Assembly: GCA_964036045.1 (NCBI GenBank)
Contig: OZ038378.1
Span: 180,228,288 to 180,292,287 of the forward strand
DNA from: Eutreptiella sp. 'Long Island Sound 2002'
Lineage: Eukaryota > Euglenozoa > Euglenophyceae > Eutreptiales > Eutreptiaceae
Direction of reading: 5' to 3'
Length of the DNA: 64,000 nt
Shown here: positions 42,100 to 53,905 of the stretch, piece by piece
How the letters are laid out: every line of letters begins with the position of its first letter
How positions within the stretch are numbered: the first letter of the stretch is position 1
Notes under the pieces: model-generated
Told to the model about the DNA's origin: nothing
Database searches by the model: none
Seen by the model: only the letters and a program-made list of their open reading frames with translations
Program-made: the position numbers and the translations under genes

Positions 42100-42563
42100 C
42101 TGCAGAAATCAAGGGTTCTGAATGCCCCGGTCCACAAACAAGACAATGAGATGGGTGATGCAAAACTGGGAAACAGAAGGCAGACACCCGAAAAAGAAAA
42201 CGCAATAGCCGGCAAAAGCAAAAGCTCATTCGTCTTTGTTGACGTGAAGGGTTGTGGACCGAAAGACTGCCTCACACTGATGCCACCATCTCCGAGATTC
42301 CAGCTGACAATTGTATCTGTGATTTCGTTGCGTTTCCATGACACTTTTTGGTGCACACAGCGTTGGCGTCCTTAACCCTTTACCAGAGGCCTTTAACTAA
42401 AAAGCAGCCGTCTGTGTGAGCAAGTGACAGCAAGAGCAGGGGGAACCACTGGTCCGATCAAACAAGGTCAAATCCACTGGTTTTCCTCGTGGTTAACTCT
42501 TGCTGCCCAGTGACGCTTCCGAGGGTGCTCCTGGGCAATCAACTCCCGTGTGATCCTTTTCTT
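42100..42563. other. Intron sequence, nothing recognised
   Basis: Start (in gene sense, the end) of the 12.3-kb channel intron. The minus-strand ORF 42093-42356 overlaps the exon in another frame and is not supported. Confidence 0.6.
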
Positions 42564-42585
42564 TATTGCAATATATATTGCAATA
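42564..42585. other. 22-bp perfect palindrome
   Basis: An AT-rich perfect palindrome centred on ATATAT, with TTGCAA arms, lies six bases before the inverted-repeat element that follows. It may be its insertion hot spot or an older target. Confidence 0.7.
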
Positions 42586-42590
42586 TATTA

Positions 42591-44116
42591 CTACACCCCT
42601 CTCCCCTTAAATGTAGCTAACAAGCAAGCAACAAGCAACAAGTAACAAGCAAGCAACAAGCACTTCTCCTTTCCGTTTTGGCCATTGCTCCGCCTCATCG
42701 CTCCGGGCTCTACTCTACTCTAGCCATCCTATTCCCTAGGTGGTGGCCTTGCCAAATCCAAGTTTTCAGCCAAAAAACCACCGGTGGCGCCCCGGGGCGG
42801 GCGCGGCAAGTTGGGAGGTGCCCTCCCAAAACTGCGCATTTTGTGTCCCAAACCTGCCTTTTTTGGCCCAAAACGGCCCCGGAACCTCGTCAAAACGGAC
42901 AAAGGAAGGGATACGGTTTGTACACTCCACGTGCGCCCTGAGTTCCTTGTGACACGTGTGCCCTTTGCTCCCCTCTAACTCCATGATATGTCCGAGAAAA
43001 AACCCAAAAATGGCTGAAAATGGCCTAGATTGCGCGCAACATTTGTCACAGCGCCCCAAAACCAAGAACAGGCCGTATCTTGGGCTACGTGGCTCAAAAC
43101 CGAATTCCGAGGGCACCTAGTCCACCCGCAACCCCCCACTTTTGGTGGTTTCCAAGCCTCAGAATCGCCCAACGAGCCACCTAGACCCCCGTACCAGTGG
43201 TCACTTGGTGGAGCCGGAGGGCAGCGCGGCCTGCGCACGCTGGGGGCCAACGGTGGGTCCACCACGGTCCCCGGGGCAAAAAAAATTATTTTTTCCAAAA
43301 TTGTTCCTAGACCACTTGGGATGCTCAAACAAGGGTTTTTAGCCCATTTTGAGCCTGTGGTCACACGTTTTGCCCCATGGAAAATCCCAAAATGCCTTGA
43401 AAATGGGCCGTTTTGGGACAACAAATGGGTCAACAATGGGTCGAAAACACGCTTTTCCAAAAGTGATCCTAGACCATTTGGGATGCTCAAACAAGTGTTT
43501 TTAGCCCATTTTGAGCCCGTGGTGACGCGCTTTGGCCCATGAAAAATCCCAAAATGCCTTCCAAAGGGGCCATTATGGGACCAAAAATGCGTCAACAATG
43601 GGTCAAAAACACGCTTTTCCAAAAGTGATCCTAGACCATTTGGGATGCTCAAACAAGTGTTTTTGGCCCGTTTCGAGCCCGTGGTGACGCGTTTTGGCCC
43701 ATGGAAAATCCCAAAATGCCTTGAAAAGGGGCCGTTTTGGGACCAAAAATGGGTCAAAAATGGGTCAAAAACACGCTTTTCCAAAAGTGATCGTAGAGCA
43801 TTTGGGATGCTCAAACAAGTGTTTTTGGCCCGTTTCGAGCCCGTGGTGACGCGTTTTGGCCCATGGAAAATCCCAAAATGCCTTGAAAAGGGGCCGTTTT
43901 GGGACCAAAAATGGGTCAAAAATGGGTCAAAAATGCAATTTTTCAGAAGTGACCCTGGACCATTGGGGGTGCACAAACAAGTGTGTTTAGCCCATTTTGA
44001 GCTTGTTTTGACCCAGTTTAGCCCCTTACCACCACATGTCTGCACCAAATTGTACCCTTTGCACGTACCTTAGAGCCGTATGGTGGAGCCACCTAGAGTT
44101 GGGGAGAGGGGTGTAG
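42591..44116. mobile_element. Non-autonomous terminal-inverted-repeat element with internal tandem repeat
   Basis: The left end CTACACCCCTCTCCCC (42591-42606) is the exact reverse complement of the right end (44101-44116), giving a 1526-bp element. ATTA flanks both ends and may be a target duplication. After the left end come AACAAGC repeats and a block (TTCTCCTTTC...TTTTGGCCATT) shared with the second copy. The right part is a 162-bp tandem array. Long ORFs run on both strands because 162 is divisible by three. No transposase is encoded. Confidence 0.75.
43311..44040. repeat. 162-bp tandem repeat, about 4.5 units
   Basis: ACCATTTGGGATGCTCAAAC-type starts occur at 43311, 43473, 43635, 43797 and 43959, exactly 162 apart. 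Each unit contains ATGCCTTGAAAA, GGGCCGTTTTGGGACC and ATGGGTCAAAAATGGGTC. The unit reads open in a 54-residue period on the minus strand. Confidence 0.95.
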
Positions 44117-44133
44117 ATTAGAGGTATATATTA

Positions 44134-45110
44134 CTACACCCCTCTCCCCTTGAATCTCGCTAACAACAAGCAAGCAACAGGCAAGCAAGCAACAAGCAAG
44201 CAAGCAAGCAAGCAACACTTCTCCTTTCTGTTTTGGCCATTACTCCGTTCCACCACTTCAGGCTCTACTCTACTCTAGCCATCTCATACCCTGGGTGGTG
44301 GCCTTGCCAAACCCAAGTTTTGAGCCAAAAACTCACCGGTGGCGCCCCGGGGCGGGGGCACCAAGTCGGGAGGTGCCCTCCCAAAACTGCGCATTTTGCG
44401 CCCCAAAACAGCCTTTTTTGGCCCAAAACGGCCCCAAAACCCACTCAAAGCGGACAAGCGAAGGGAAATGGTTGCTACACTCTACATACGCCATGATTGC
44501 CCCGTGACTAAGAGCCCTTTCTTGCCCCGTAACTCCACGATATGTCCGAGAAACGGCCCAAAAATGGCTGAAAATGGCCCAGATTGGCGCTATTGGTGTC
44601 AAACAACCCCAAAACCAAGAATGGGTTGTATCTTGGGCTACGTGGCTCAAACCCCACTTCCAAGGGCACCTAGTCCACCTGCAACCCCCCCACTTTTGGT
44701 GGTTTCCAAGCCTCAGAATCACCCAACGGGACACCTAGGCCCCCGTATCGGTGGTCACTTGGTGGATAAAGAGGGCAGCCCTGTCCGCGCACGGTGGGGG
44801 CCAACGGCTGGGGCGGAAAAAATCATTTTTTCCAAAGTTGTTCCGAGACCACCTGCAATGCTCCAACAAGGGTTTTTAGCCCATTTTGAGCCTGTGGTGA
44901 CGATTTGGCCCATGGAAAATGCCAAAATGCCTTGAAAATGGGCCATTTTGGGTCCAAAAATGGGTCAAAAATGGGTCAAAACCGCGTTTTGCCCAAAGTG
45001 CTCGTGGACCATTTGGGGTGCACACACAAGTGAAATAAGCCCAATTTGAGTCCGTTTTTTTGACTTTTTGGCCCCTCTGGCCCCAAACTAAGAACTTGTC
45101 ACACGTCAAT
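44134..45110. mobile_element. Second copy of the inverted-repeat element, right end missing
   Basis: It begins with the same 16-base end (44134-44149) and follows the first copy's sequence block by block. It holds only one unit of the 162-bp repeat and has no matching right end. Confidence 0.65.
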
Positions 45111-45149
45111 GTGCCCGTTTCTCCTGCACGAACCGCTTTGTTTTGCATT

Positions 45150-45610
45150 GTGCTCACAATGGTTGGACTCGGAAATATAGGTGTACGCCTTGCGGTGTTA
45201 CCACCTCATTCGTCCATGTCCTACCGTTGAGAGTCCAAGTTGCGAAAATAATTAGCATGGGTCGCATACCACACGTGCATGCATTAAAGGGCGCAGGTCA
45301 TAAATAAGATAAATTGGCTACGCCCTTAGGTAACTAAAGAGAAAGACGAGTGAGCGGACCTTCGTGGTTGGCACGAAGGGCATACCGAACACTAGTGTGG
45401 TAAAATGGGCATCGTCCATACAGTGTATGTGAATGTGATGCATGTAATGCGGTTGTGCCCTTGTTTCCTGTGGAGCGGTTTTCTTTTTGTGCGCTCTTTG
45501 CTCAACGGTTGGACATTGAACGATAGGTGTACGCCTTGCAGTGTTACTTTCTTACCACTCCATGTCTCACCGTTGGGAGCATGAGTTGCAACAATGTTTG
45601 GAGGCCAACA
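45150..45610. repeat. Local direct duplication
   Basis: AGGTGTACGCCTTGC(G/A)GTGTTAC with flanking GGTTGGAC and TCCATGTC(C/T)(T/C)ACCGTTG occurs at about 45160-45240 and 45505-45590. Confidence 0.65.
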
Positions 45611-45688
45611 TTGACTTTGTTGTTGGAGCATCCGGATATACCGGCGCCCACCATCCGTTGACGCCATGCTGAGTTGCCAAGCACGATC

Positions 45689-46336
45689 ATGAGGCAATTG
45701 CAAAAACGCCAAAAACCTGGAGTTCAAGCAACAACATCGGCAAGTCTAAGTACGCGTACCGCCCAGGCCGCCAAGGGTGCAAGGAACACGCCCGAGGCTC
45801 AAGCCACCAAGGGTCTGACCGGCGGATCAAACACGCCCGAGGCTCAAGCCACCAAGGGTTCAGGTGGCGGATCAAAGAACATGCGCGAGGCGCAGGCGGC
45901 AAAGGGTGCAAGGAACGCGCCCGAGGCACAAGCCACCAAGGGTTCAACTGGCGAGTCAACGTGCGAGGCACAGGCCGCCAAGGGTGCAAGGAATACACCG
46001 GAGTCGCAACGTGATGAAGGCATTGTGGGTGGACATGGCAATACACCTAACAAGCAACATGCCAAAGCCTCATGTTGTCGCTCCTCTGGGGTCATTAGTG
46101 CGGCTGCGAAAGAACTATTCCGCGCCAAAAAGACTTCATCATCCGACATTTTGATGAATTCCGTTCGAGAGTACTGGCTTGATGGTTTGGACGTTCCGTC
46201 AGCCACCATGGTCTCTAGAGGGGGGTCTCTGGGTACCCCAACATACATACCTCAAAATGAGCCCCATGACGCGCTGATCATTTTGAACATACACAATTGG
46301 AGTAAAAAAAAATTTCAGAAAAAATTTGCCCATTAG
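45689..46336 (+). CDS. Hypothetical repeat-containing ORF inside the channel intron
   Basis: The ATG at 45689 opens 215 codons. Residues about 25-110 are degenerate repeats of about 18-20 residues built on PEAQATKG and EAQAAKGARN. They are followed by a less repetitive part with AAAKELFRAKK and SVREYWLDGLDVPS. The ORF is on the strand opposite the channel gene and the complementary strand is also open over the repeats. It could be a small intron-nested gene or an open minisatellite. No family is recognised. Confidence 0.3.
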   Translation: MRQLQKRQKPGVQATTSASLSTRTAQAAKGARNTPEAQATKGLTGGSNTPEAQATKGSGGGSKNMREAQAAKGARNAPEAQATKGSTGESTCEAQAAKGARNTPESQRDEGIVGGHGNTPNKQHAKASCCRSSGVISAAAKELFRAKKTSSSDILMNSVREYWLDGLDVPSATMVSRGGSLGTPTYIPQNEPHDALIILNIHNWSKKKFQKKFAH

Positions 46337-46610
46337 CTCAGTCTCCCATCAGCCAAGGTCGGACCCGGAGGTCAGGTCAGGGGTCAAAAAATCTTCTGTA
46401 TTTTTCAAACATTGTTGAATTCTCCACAAAATTCTGAGTATTTTGAGTATAGAAACAAAGAGTGAAAAAAAAATACGCGCTCACGAAGGGAAAATAAATT
46501 TTCGGCGCCTGTGGCGCCGACCCTTCCCCCAAAAAACTCAAAATGGGAAAACGCGGGTGAAAAGCGTTGGGGGGGTCTGGAGGGGGGGGGTTGAAATTCG
46601 AACAAACCAC

Positions 46611-49600
46611 CCCCCATCCACGCTCTAACGCATGGGCAAAGAGGCACGTGAGCAAGGGTGGGTGCCTCCCATCCACGCTACAACGCATGGGCAAAGAGGG
46701 ACGTGAGCAAGGGTGGGTGCCTCCCGTCCACACTCCAGCGCATGAGCAAAGAGGCACGTAAGCAACGGTGCGTGCCTCCTATCTACGCTCTAGCGCATGG
46801 CCATCGAGGAACGTAAGCAAGGCTGTGTGAATCCCATCCACGCTCCAACGCATGGGCACAGGGGCACGTGAGCAAGGGTGGGCGCCTCCCATCCACACTC
46901 CGGCGCATATGCAGACAGGCACGTGAGCAAGAGTGGGTGCCTCCCATCCACGCTACAACGCATCGGCAAGGAGGCATGTGAGGAAGGGTGGGTGCCTCCC
47001 ATCCACACTCCGGCGCATGGACAGAGAGGCACGTGAGCAAGGGTGGGTGCCTCCCATCCACGCTATAGTGCACGGGAAAAGAGGCACGTGAGCAAGGGAG
47101 GCCGACTCCCATCCGCACTCCGGCACATGGGCAGAGAGGCACGTGAGCAAGGTTGGGTGCCTCCCATCCACGCTCCAGCGCATGGGCAAAGAGGCACGTG
47201 AGCAAGCGTGGGTGCCTCCCATCCACGCTCCAGCGCATGGGCAGAGAGGCACGTGAGCAAGGTTGGGTGCCTCCCATCCACGCTATAGCGCATGGGCAGA
47301 GAGGCACGTGAGCAAGGGTGGGTGACTCCCATCCACGCTCCGGCGCATTGGCAGAGAGCAGAAAGGCACGTGAGCAACGGTGGGTGCCTCCCATCAACGC
47401 TCCAGCGCATGGGCAAGGAGGCATGTGAGCAAGGGTGGGTGCCTCCCATCGACGCTCTAGCGCATGGGCAAAGGGGCACGGGAGCAAGGGAGGCCGACTC
47501 CCATCCACACTCCGGCGCATGGGCAGAGAGGCACGTGAGCAACGGTGGGTGCCTCCCATCCACGCTCCAGCGCATGGGCAGAGAGGCACGTGAGCAAGGG
47601 TGGGTGCCTCCCATCCACGCTATAGCGCACCGGCAAAGAGGCACGTGAGCAAGGGTGGGTGCCTCCCATCAACGCTCCAGCGCATGGGCAAGGAGGCATG
47701 TGAGCAAGGGTGGGTGCCTCCCATCAACGCTCCAGCGCATGGACAGAGAGGCACGTGAGCAAGGGTGGGTGCCTCCCATCGACGCTCTAGCGCATGGGCA
47801 AAGGGGCACGGGAGCAAGGGAGGCCGACTCCCATCCACACTCCGGCGCATGGGCAGAGAGGCACGTGAGCAACGGTGGGTGCCTCCCATCCACGCTCCAG
47901 CGCATGGGCAGAGAGGCACGTGAGCAAGGGTGGGTGCCTCCCATCCACGCTATAGCGCACCGGCAAAGAGGCACGTGAGCAAGGGTGGGTGCCTCCCATC
48001 CACGCTCCAGTGCATGGGCAGAGAGGCACGTGAGCAAGCGTGGGTTCCTCCCATCCACGCTATAGCGCATGGGCAGAAAGGCACGTGAGCAAGGGTGGGT
48101 GCCTCCCATCCACGCTATAGCGCATGGGCAGAGAAGCACATGAGCAAGGGTGGGTGCCTCCCATCCAGGCTACAACGCACGGGCAATGAGGCACGGGAGC
48201 AAGGGTGGGTGACTCCCATCCACACTCCGGCGCATGGGCAGAGAGGCACGTGAGCAAGGTTGGGTGCCTCCCATCCACGCTCTAGTGCATGGGCAAAGAG
48301 GCACGTGAGCAAGGGTGGGTGACTCCCATCCAGGCTCCGGGGCATGGGCAGAGAGGCACGTGAGCAAGGGTGGGTGCCTCCCATCCACGCTCCGGGGCAT
48401 GGGCAGAGAGGCACGTGAGCATGCGTGGGTGCCTCCCATCCACGCTATAGCGCACGGGCAAAGAGGCACGTGAGCAAGGGTGGGTGCCTCCCATCCACGC
48501 TCCAGCGCATGGGCAGAAAGGCACGTGAGCAAGGGTGGGGGCCTCCCATCCACGCTATAGCGCATGGGCAGAAAAGGCACGTGAGCAACGGTGGGTGCCT
48601 CCCATCCACGCTATAGAGCATGGGCAGAGAAGCACATGAGCAAGGGTGGGTGCCTCCCATCCAGGCTACAACGCACGGGCAATGAAGCACGGGAGCAAGG
48701 GTGGGTGACTCCCATCAACGCTCCGGCGCATGGGCAAAGAGGCACGTGAGCAAGGGTGGGTGACTCCCATCCACGCTATAGCGCATGGGCAAAGAAGCAC
48801 GTGAGCAAGGGTGGGTGCCTCCCATCCACACTCCACCGCGTGGGCAGAGAGGCACGTGAGCAACGGTGGGTGCCTCCCATCCAGGCTACAACGCACGGGC
48901 AATGAGGCACGTGACTCCCATCCACGCTCCGGCGCATGGGCAGAGAGGCACGTGAGCAAGGCTAGGTGCCTCCATTCCACTCTATAGCGCATGGGCAAAG
49001 AAGCACATGAGCAAGGGTGGGTGCCTCCCATCCACCCTTAGCGCATGGGCAAAGAGGCACGTGAGCAAGGGTGGGTGCCTCCGATCTACGCTCCAGCGCA
49101 TGGGCACAGAGGCACGTGAGCAAGGGTGCGTGCCTGCCATTCACGCTCCAGCGCATGGGCACAAAGGCACATGAGGAAGGGTGGGTGCCTCCAATCCACG
49201 CTCCGGCGCATTGGCAGTCAGGCACGCGAGCAAGGGTGGGTGCCTCCCATCCACGCTATACCGCATGGGCAGAGAGGCACGTGAGCATGGATAGGTGCCT
49301 CCCATCCAGGCTACAACGCATGGGTAAAGAGGCACGTGAGCAAGGGTGGGTCACTCCCATCCACACTCCATCGCATGGGCAGAGAGGCACGTGAGCAAAG
49401 GTGTGTGCCTTCAATCTACGCTCTAGCGCATGGGCATAGAAGCACGTGAGCAAGGGTGGGTGCCTCCCATCCACGCTCCATCGCATGGGCAAAGAGGCAC
49501 GTGAGCAAGGGTGCGTGCCTCCCATCCACGCTCCAACGTGTGGGCAGAGAGACACATCAGGAAGGGTGGGTGCCTCCCATCCACACTCCGGCGCATTGGC

Positions 49601-52320
49601 AGAGGGGCACGTGAGCAAGGGTGGACGCCTCCCTCCCATGCTCAGGCGCGTGGGGAAAAAGGCACGTGAGCAAGGTTGGGTGCCTCCCATCCACGCTGTA
49701 GCGCATGGGCTAAGAGGCACGTGAGCAACAGTGTGTGCCTCCCATCCACGCTCCAGCGCATGGGCAGAGAGGCACGTGAGCAAGGGTGTGTGCCTCCCAT
49801 CTACGCTCCAGCGCATGGGCATAGAGGCACCTGAGCAAGGGTGGGTGCCTCCCATCCACGCTCCATCGCATGGGCAGAGAGGCACGTGAACGACGGTGGG
49901 TGACTCCCATCCAGTGCGCAACGCATGGGCAGAGAGGCATGTGAGCAACGGTGGGTCACTCCCATCCACGCTCTAGCGCATGGGCAGACAGGCAGGTGAG
50001 CAAGGGTGGGTGCCTCCAATCCACGCAACAGCGCATGGGCAGAGAGGCACGTGAGCAAGGGTGCATCACTCCCATCCACGCCATAGCCCATGGGCACAGG
50101 CACGTGAGCAAGGGTGGGTGACTCCCATCCACGCTATACCGCATGGGCAGAGAGGCACGTGAGCATGGATAGGTGCCTCCCATCCAGGCTACAACGCATG
50201 GGTAAAGAGACACGTGAGCAAGGGTGGGTCACTCCCATCCACACTCCATCGCACGGGCAGAGAGGCACGTGAGCAAAGGTGTGTGCCTTCAATCTACGCT
50301 CTAGCGCATGGGCATAGAAGCACGTGAGCAAGGGTGGGTGCCTCCCATCCACGCTCTAGCGCATGGGCAAAGAGGCACGTGAGCAAGGGTGCGTGCCTCC
50401 CATCCACGCTCCAACGTGTGGGCAGAGAGACACATGAGGAAGGGTGGGTGCCTCCCATCCACGCTCCGGCGCATTGGCAGAGGGGCACGTGAGCAAGGGT
50501 GGACGCCTCCCTCCCACGCTGAGGCGCGTGGGGAAAAAGGCACGTGAGCAAGGTTGGGTGCCTCCCATCCACGCTGTAGCGCATGGGCTAAGAGGCACGT
50601 GAGCAACAGTGTGTGCCTCCCATCCACGCTCCAGCGCATGGGCAGAGAGGCACGTGAGCAAGGGTGTGTGCCTCCCATCTACTCTCCAGCGCATGGGCAT
50701 AGAGGCACGTGAGCAAGGGTGGGTGCCTCCCATCCACGCTCCATCGCATGGGCAGAGAGGCACGTGAACGACGGTGGGTAACTCCCATCCAGTGCGCAAC
50801 GCATGGGCAGAGAGGCATGTGAGCAAGGGTGGGTCACTCCCATCCACGCTCTAGCGCATGGGCAGACAGGCAGATGAGCAAGGGTGGGTGCCTCCAATCC
50901 ACGCAGCAGCGCATGGGCAAAGAGGCACGTGAGCAAGGGTGGGTGACTCCCATCCACGCTCCAGCGCATGGGCACAAAGGCACATGAGGAAGCGTGGGTG
51001 TCTCCCATCCGCGCTCCGGCGCATTGGCAGAGAGGCACGTGGGCAAGGGTGGGTGCCTCCCATCAACGCTCCAGCGCATGGGCAGAGCGGTACGTAAGCA
51101 AGGCTGGGTGCCTCCCATCCACGCTCCATCGCATGGGCAAAGAGGCACGTGAGCAAGGGTGGGTCACTCCCATCCACGCTGTAGCGCATGGGCAGACAGG
51201 CACGTGAGCAAGGGTGGGTGCCTCCCATCCACGCTGCACCGCATGGGCAGAGAGGCACGTGAGCAAGGGTGCGTGCCTCCCATCCACGCTCCAGCGCATG
51301 GGCACAGAGGCACATGAGGAAGCGTGGGTGCCTCCCATCCACGCTCCAGCGCATTGGCAGAGAGGCACGTGGGCAAGGGTGGGTGCCTCCCATCAACGCT
51401 CCAGCGCATGGGCAGAGCGGTACGTAAGCAAGGCTGGGTGCCTCCCATCCACGCTCCATCGCATGGGCAAAGAGGCACGTGAGCAAGGTTGGGTGCCTCC
51501 CAGCCACGCTCCAGCGCATGGGCAGAGAGGCACGTGAGCAAGGGTGGGTGCCTCCCATCCACGCTCTAGCGCATGGGCAAAGAGGCACATGAGCAAGGGT
51601 GGGTGCCTCCCATCCACGCTCCAGTGCATGGGCAGAGAGGCATATGAGCAAGGGTGTGTGCCTCCCATCCACGCTCTAATGCATGGGCAGAGAGGCACGT
51701 GAGCAACGGTGGGTGCCTCCCATCCATGCTCTAGCACATGGGCAGAGAGGCATATGAGCAAGGGTGGGTGCCTCCCATCCACGCTCCAGCGCATGGGCAA
51801 AGAGGCACATGAGCAAGGGTGGGTGCCTCCCATCGACGCTATAGCACATGGGCAGAGAGGCATATGAGCAAGGGTGGGGGCCTCCCATCCACGCTATAGC
51901 GCATGGGCAGAGAGGCACGTGAGCAAGGGTGGATGCCTCCCATCAACGCTCCAGCGCATGGGCAGAGCGGTACGTAAGCAAGGCTGGGTGCCTCCCATCC
52001 ACGCTCCATCGCATGGGCAAAGAGGCACGTGAGCAAGGGTGGGTCACTCCCATCCACGCTGTAGCGCATGGGCAGAGAGGCACGTGAGCAAGGGTGGATG
52101 CCTCCCATCCACGCTCTAGCGCATGGGCAGAGAGGCACGTGAGCAAGGGTGGATGCCTCCCATCCACGCTCTAGCGCATGGGCAGAGAAGCACGTGAGCA
52201 AGGGTGGGTGCTTCCAATCCACGCTCCAGCGCAAGGGCAAAGAGGCACGTGCTCAAGCGTGGATGCCTCCCATCCACGCTATAGCGCATGGGCAGAGAGG
52301 CACGTGAGCAAGGGTGGGTG
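46611..52320. repeat. 55-bp minisatellite array, about 104 units
   Basis: The unit reads GCACGTGAGCAAGGGTGGGT followed by GCCTCCCATCCACGCT and a variable part with GCATGGGCA. The period is 55 with few indels. Nearly every unit contains CACGTG. Because 55 leaves remainder 1 when divided by three, each frame rotates through three units and ORFs up to 273 codons appear on the minus strand. They are artefacts. Higher-order copies exist: a block near 49261 recurs near 50139 (about 16 units away) and one near 47386 recurs five units later. The array lies in the channel intron. Confidence 0.98.
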
Positions 52321-52397
52321 CAAAGGGGAGAAAAGTTTCGGGAAAGAAACTCGTGAAAAACGGGGATGTTAACGTTTTCATGAGTGACAATGGTGTT

Positions 52398-52490
52398 TGT
52401 CAATTGAGCCCTTTTCCCACCCCCCCCCCCAGTTTTTTGGGGCTCTATCCCCCCCCCCCCCTTGGAAGTGATAACCCGACATGCCCAGGA
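52398..52490 (+). repeat. Short C-rich dispersed repeat, copy 1
   Basis: The copy runs TCAATTGAGCCCTTTTCCC, C-run, CAGTTTT, GGGGCTCTAT, C-run, GGAAGTGA, AACCCGACATGCCC. Copies are at 53816-53905 (same strand) and 53513-53590 (opposite strand). Confidence 0.8.
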
Positions 52491-53512
52491 ACAATAGTGG
52501 CGGGCACCTCTGTGTCCTTTTCACCCCTTGCATGTCACTGCCCGATGAGGTCGCACAGCATCTGATTGGCTTGCGTTTCGCCCCCCCCCCCCCCACCGGT
52601 CTTGGACTTTGTCCTGCCCCCCATGGGGGCCGCCAACGGCGCGGGGGTTTGCCCAGGCTCCACACCTGTGTTACCCTGCCCAGACAAGGCAGGGGGTTGC
52701 TTACCACTCCCATCCCCTGAAGCGGCATCCACGCACGCCACAAATCGTCCTTATTCCCATGCCCCGAATCCCCTTGGAGGGGCAGCCAAGGGGGAGGGGG
52801 ATGCGTCCCACTCCTGGTGAGTCGCCAGCACCCGCCGCCAAGTTCACTCCCCCTGCCCCGCTGTCCCTATAGAAGGGGGCAGGGGATGGAGCAGTTCCGC
52901 TGACTCATGCGCTAGCGGGAAATGGAGGAGACTACAGCACACAGGGGGAGGGGTGGTGGAGATGACTCCATTGGTGCCTCTCCTATTGTCCCTCATCCAT
53001 TGCCGGCTAGCCTCTCTGATCCACCTGAAAACCTCCCGTGGCAGGGGGAGGGGTACCCTCAGACTCCCATCCCTGTGCAGCACCCCTAAGCCACTTAGGC
53101 TCTCTGCCCTGATCGCGCTCTCCCCGGCTGGGGGGGGGGGGGTGGATCGCAGGGGGTGGGGGGAAATGGTCCGCCCTCCCAGGGAAGTGCACCTGCTCGT
53201 GCACTCCCCTGCGTGTGCACGGTCACGCTGGCAGGCTCAGCGTGCACGACAGCGGGCTCTCACGCCTCCCCAGGGCTGGCGGTCTCCGCGCGCACGGGCG
53301 CCTCGCTGGTGGGCTGCCTGCGTCCCCCAGTTCCAGCGATCATGGCCAGACTTGCAAGACGCCCTGGGCACCGACCTCACCGCGGGGCCAAGCCCGCTGT
53401 CGGTGCCTGTGTCCCGGAGCCCACGCCCTACTGACTCAGCACCGCGTCCGATGATGCCGTGCTCCGTGGGCACAACCATGCGCGCATCCCCTGTGCCGCC
53501 GACTGGGGAGGC
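52491..53512. other. GC-rich intron sequence without a supported gene
   Basis: Several ORFs overlap on both strands with Pro/Gly/Arg-rich translations and several C- or G-runs. None has a recognisable domain. It is part of the 12.3-kb channel intron. Confidence 0.5.
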
Positions 53513-53590
53513 CGGGTTTTCATTTCCCGGGGGGGGGGGGTCGATAGAGCCCTCCGCCCCCCCCCCCAAAAAGGGCTCAATTCACAGGAC
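53513..53590 (-). repeat. Short C-rich dispersed repeat, copy 2 (inverted)
   Basis: Reverse complement of the repeat at 52398, with GGGTTTTCATTTCC, a G-run, GATAGAGCCCT and AAAGGGCTCAATT. Confidence 0.75.
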
Positions 53591-53815
53591 CCCCAAAATC
53601 CTACCGAGACTGACCCCCGGGCCTCGGAGGTGACCCAGACCCAGAAATCGGGAAAAAAAGAAAATACGATTTTTGGAATCAGCACATCGAGGGAGTTCAA
53701 GAAAAGTCATCATTTGCCATATATTTGGTGAAAAAAAAATCAACCAATTTTAATGCTCAAAAAAGTTTTCGGTGCCTTTGGCGCCAGACTTCATAATGAC
53801 TGATTAATGGTGCCT

Positions 53816-53905
53816 GTCAATTGAGCCCTTTTCCCGAACCCCCACCCCAGTTTTGGGGGGCTCTATTGACCCCCCCCCCCCGGAAGTGAAAACCCGACAT
53901 GCCCT
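53816..53905 (+). repeat. Short C-rich dispersed repeat, copy 3
   Basis: Same elements as at 52398, ending GAAAACCCGACATGCCC. Confidence 0.8.

Noticed and set aside
42975-44048. 357-codon minus-strand ORF with 54-residue repeats
   Set aside because: It follows from the 162-bp tandem repeat, which is open on both strands, and it spans the borders of a mobile element.
46783-52240. Many long ORFs (up to 273 codons) with repeats such as GTHPCSRASLPMR
   Set aside because: They are produced by the stop-free 55-bp minisatellite rotating through frames. They overlap each other in all frames on the minus strand and partly on the plus strand.
46611-52320. CRISPR array
   Set aside because: The units are directly contiguous with no unique spacers, the setting is eukaryotic with introns, and there are no cas genes.
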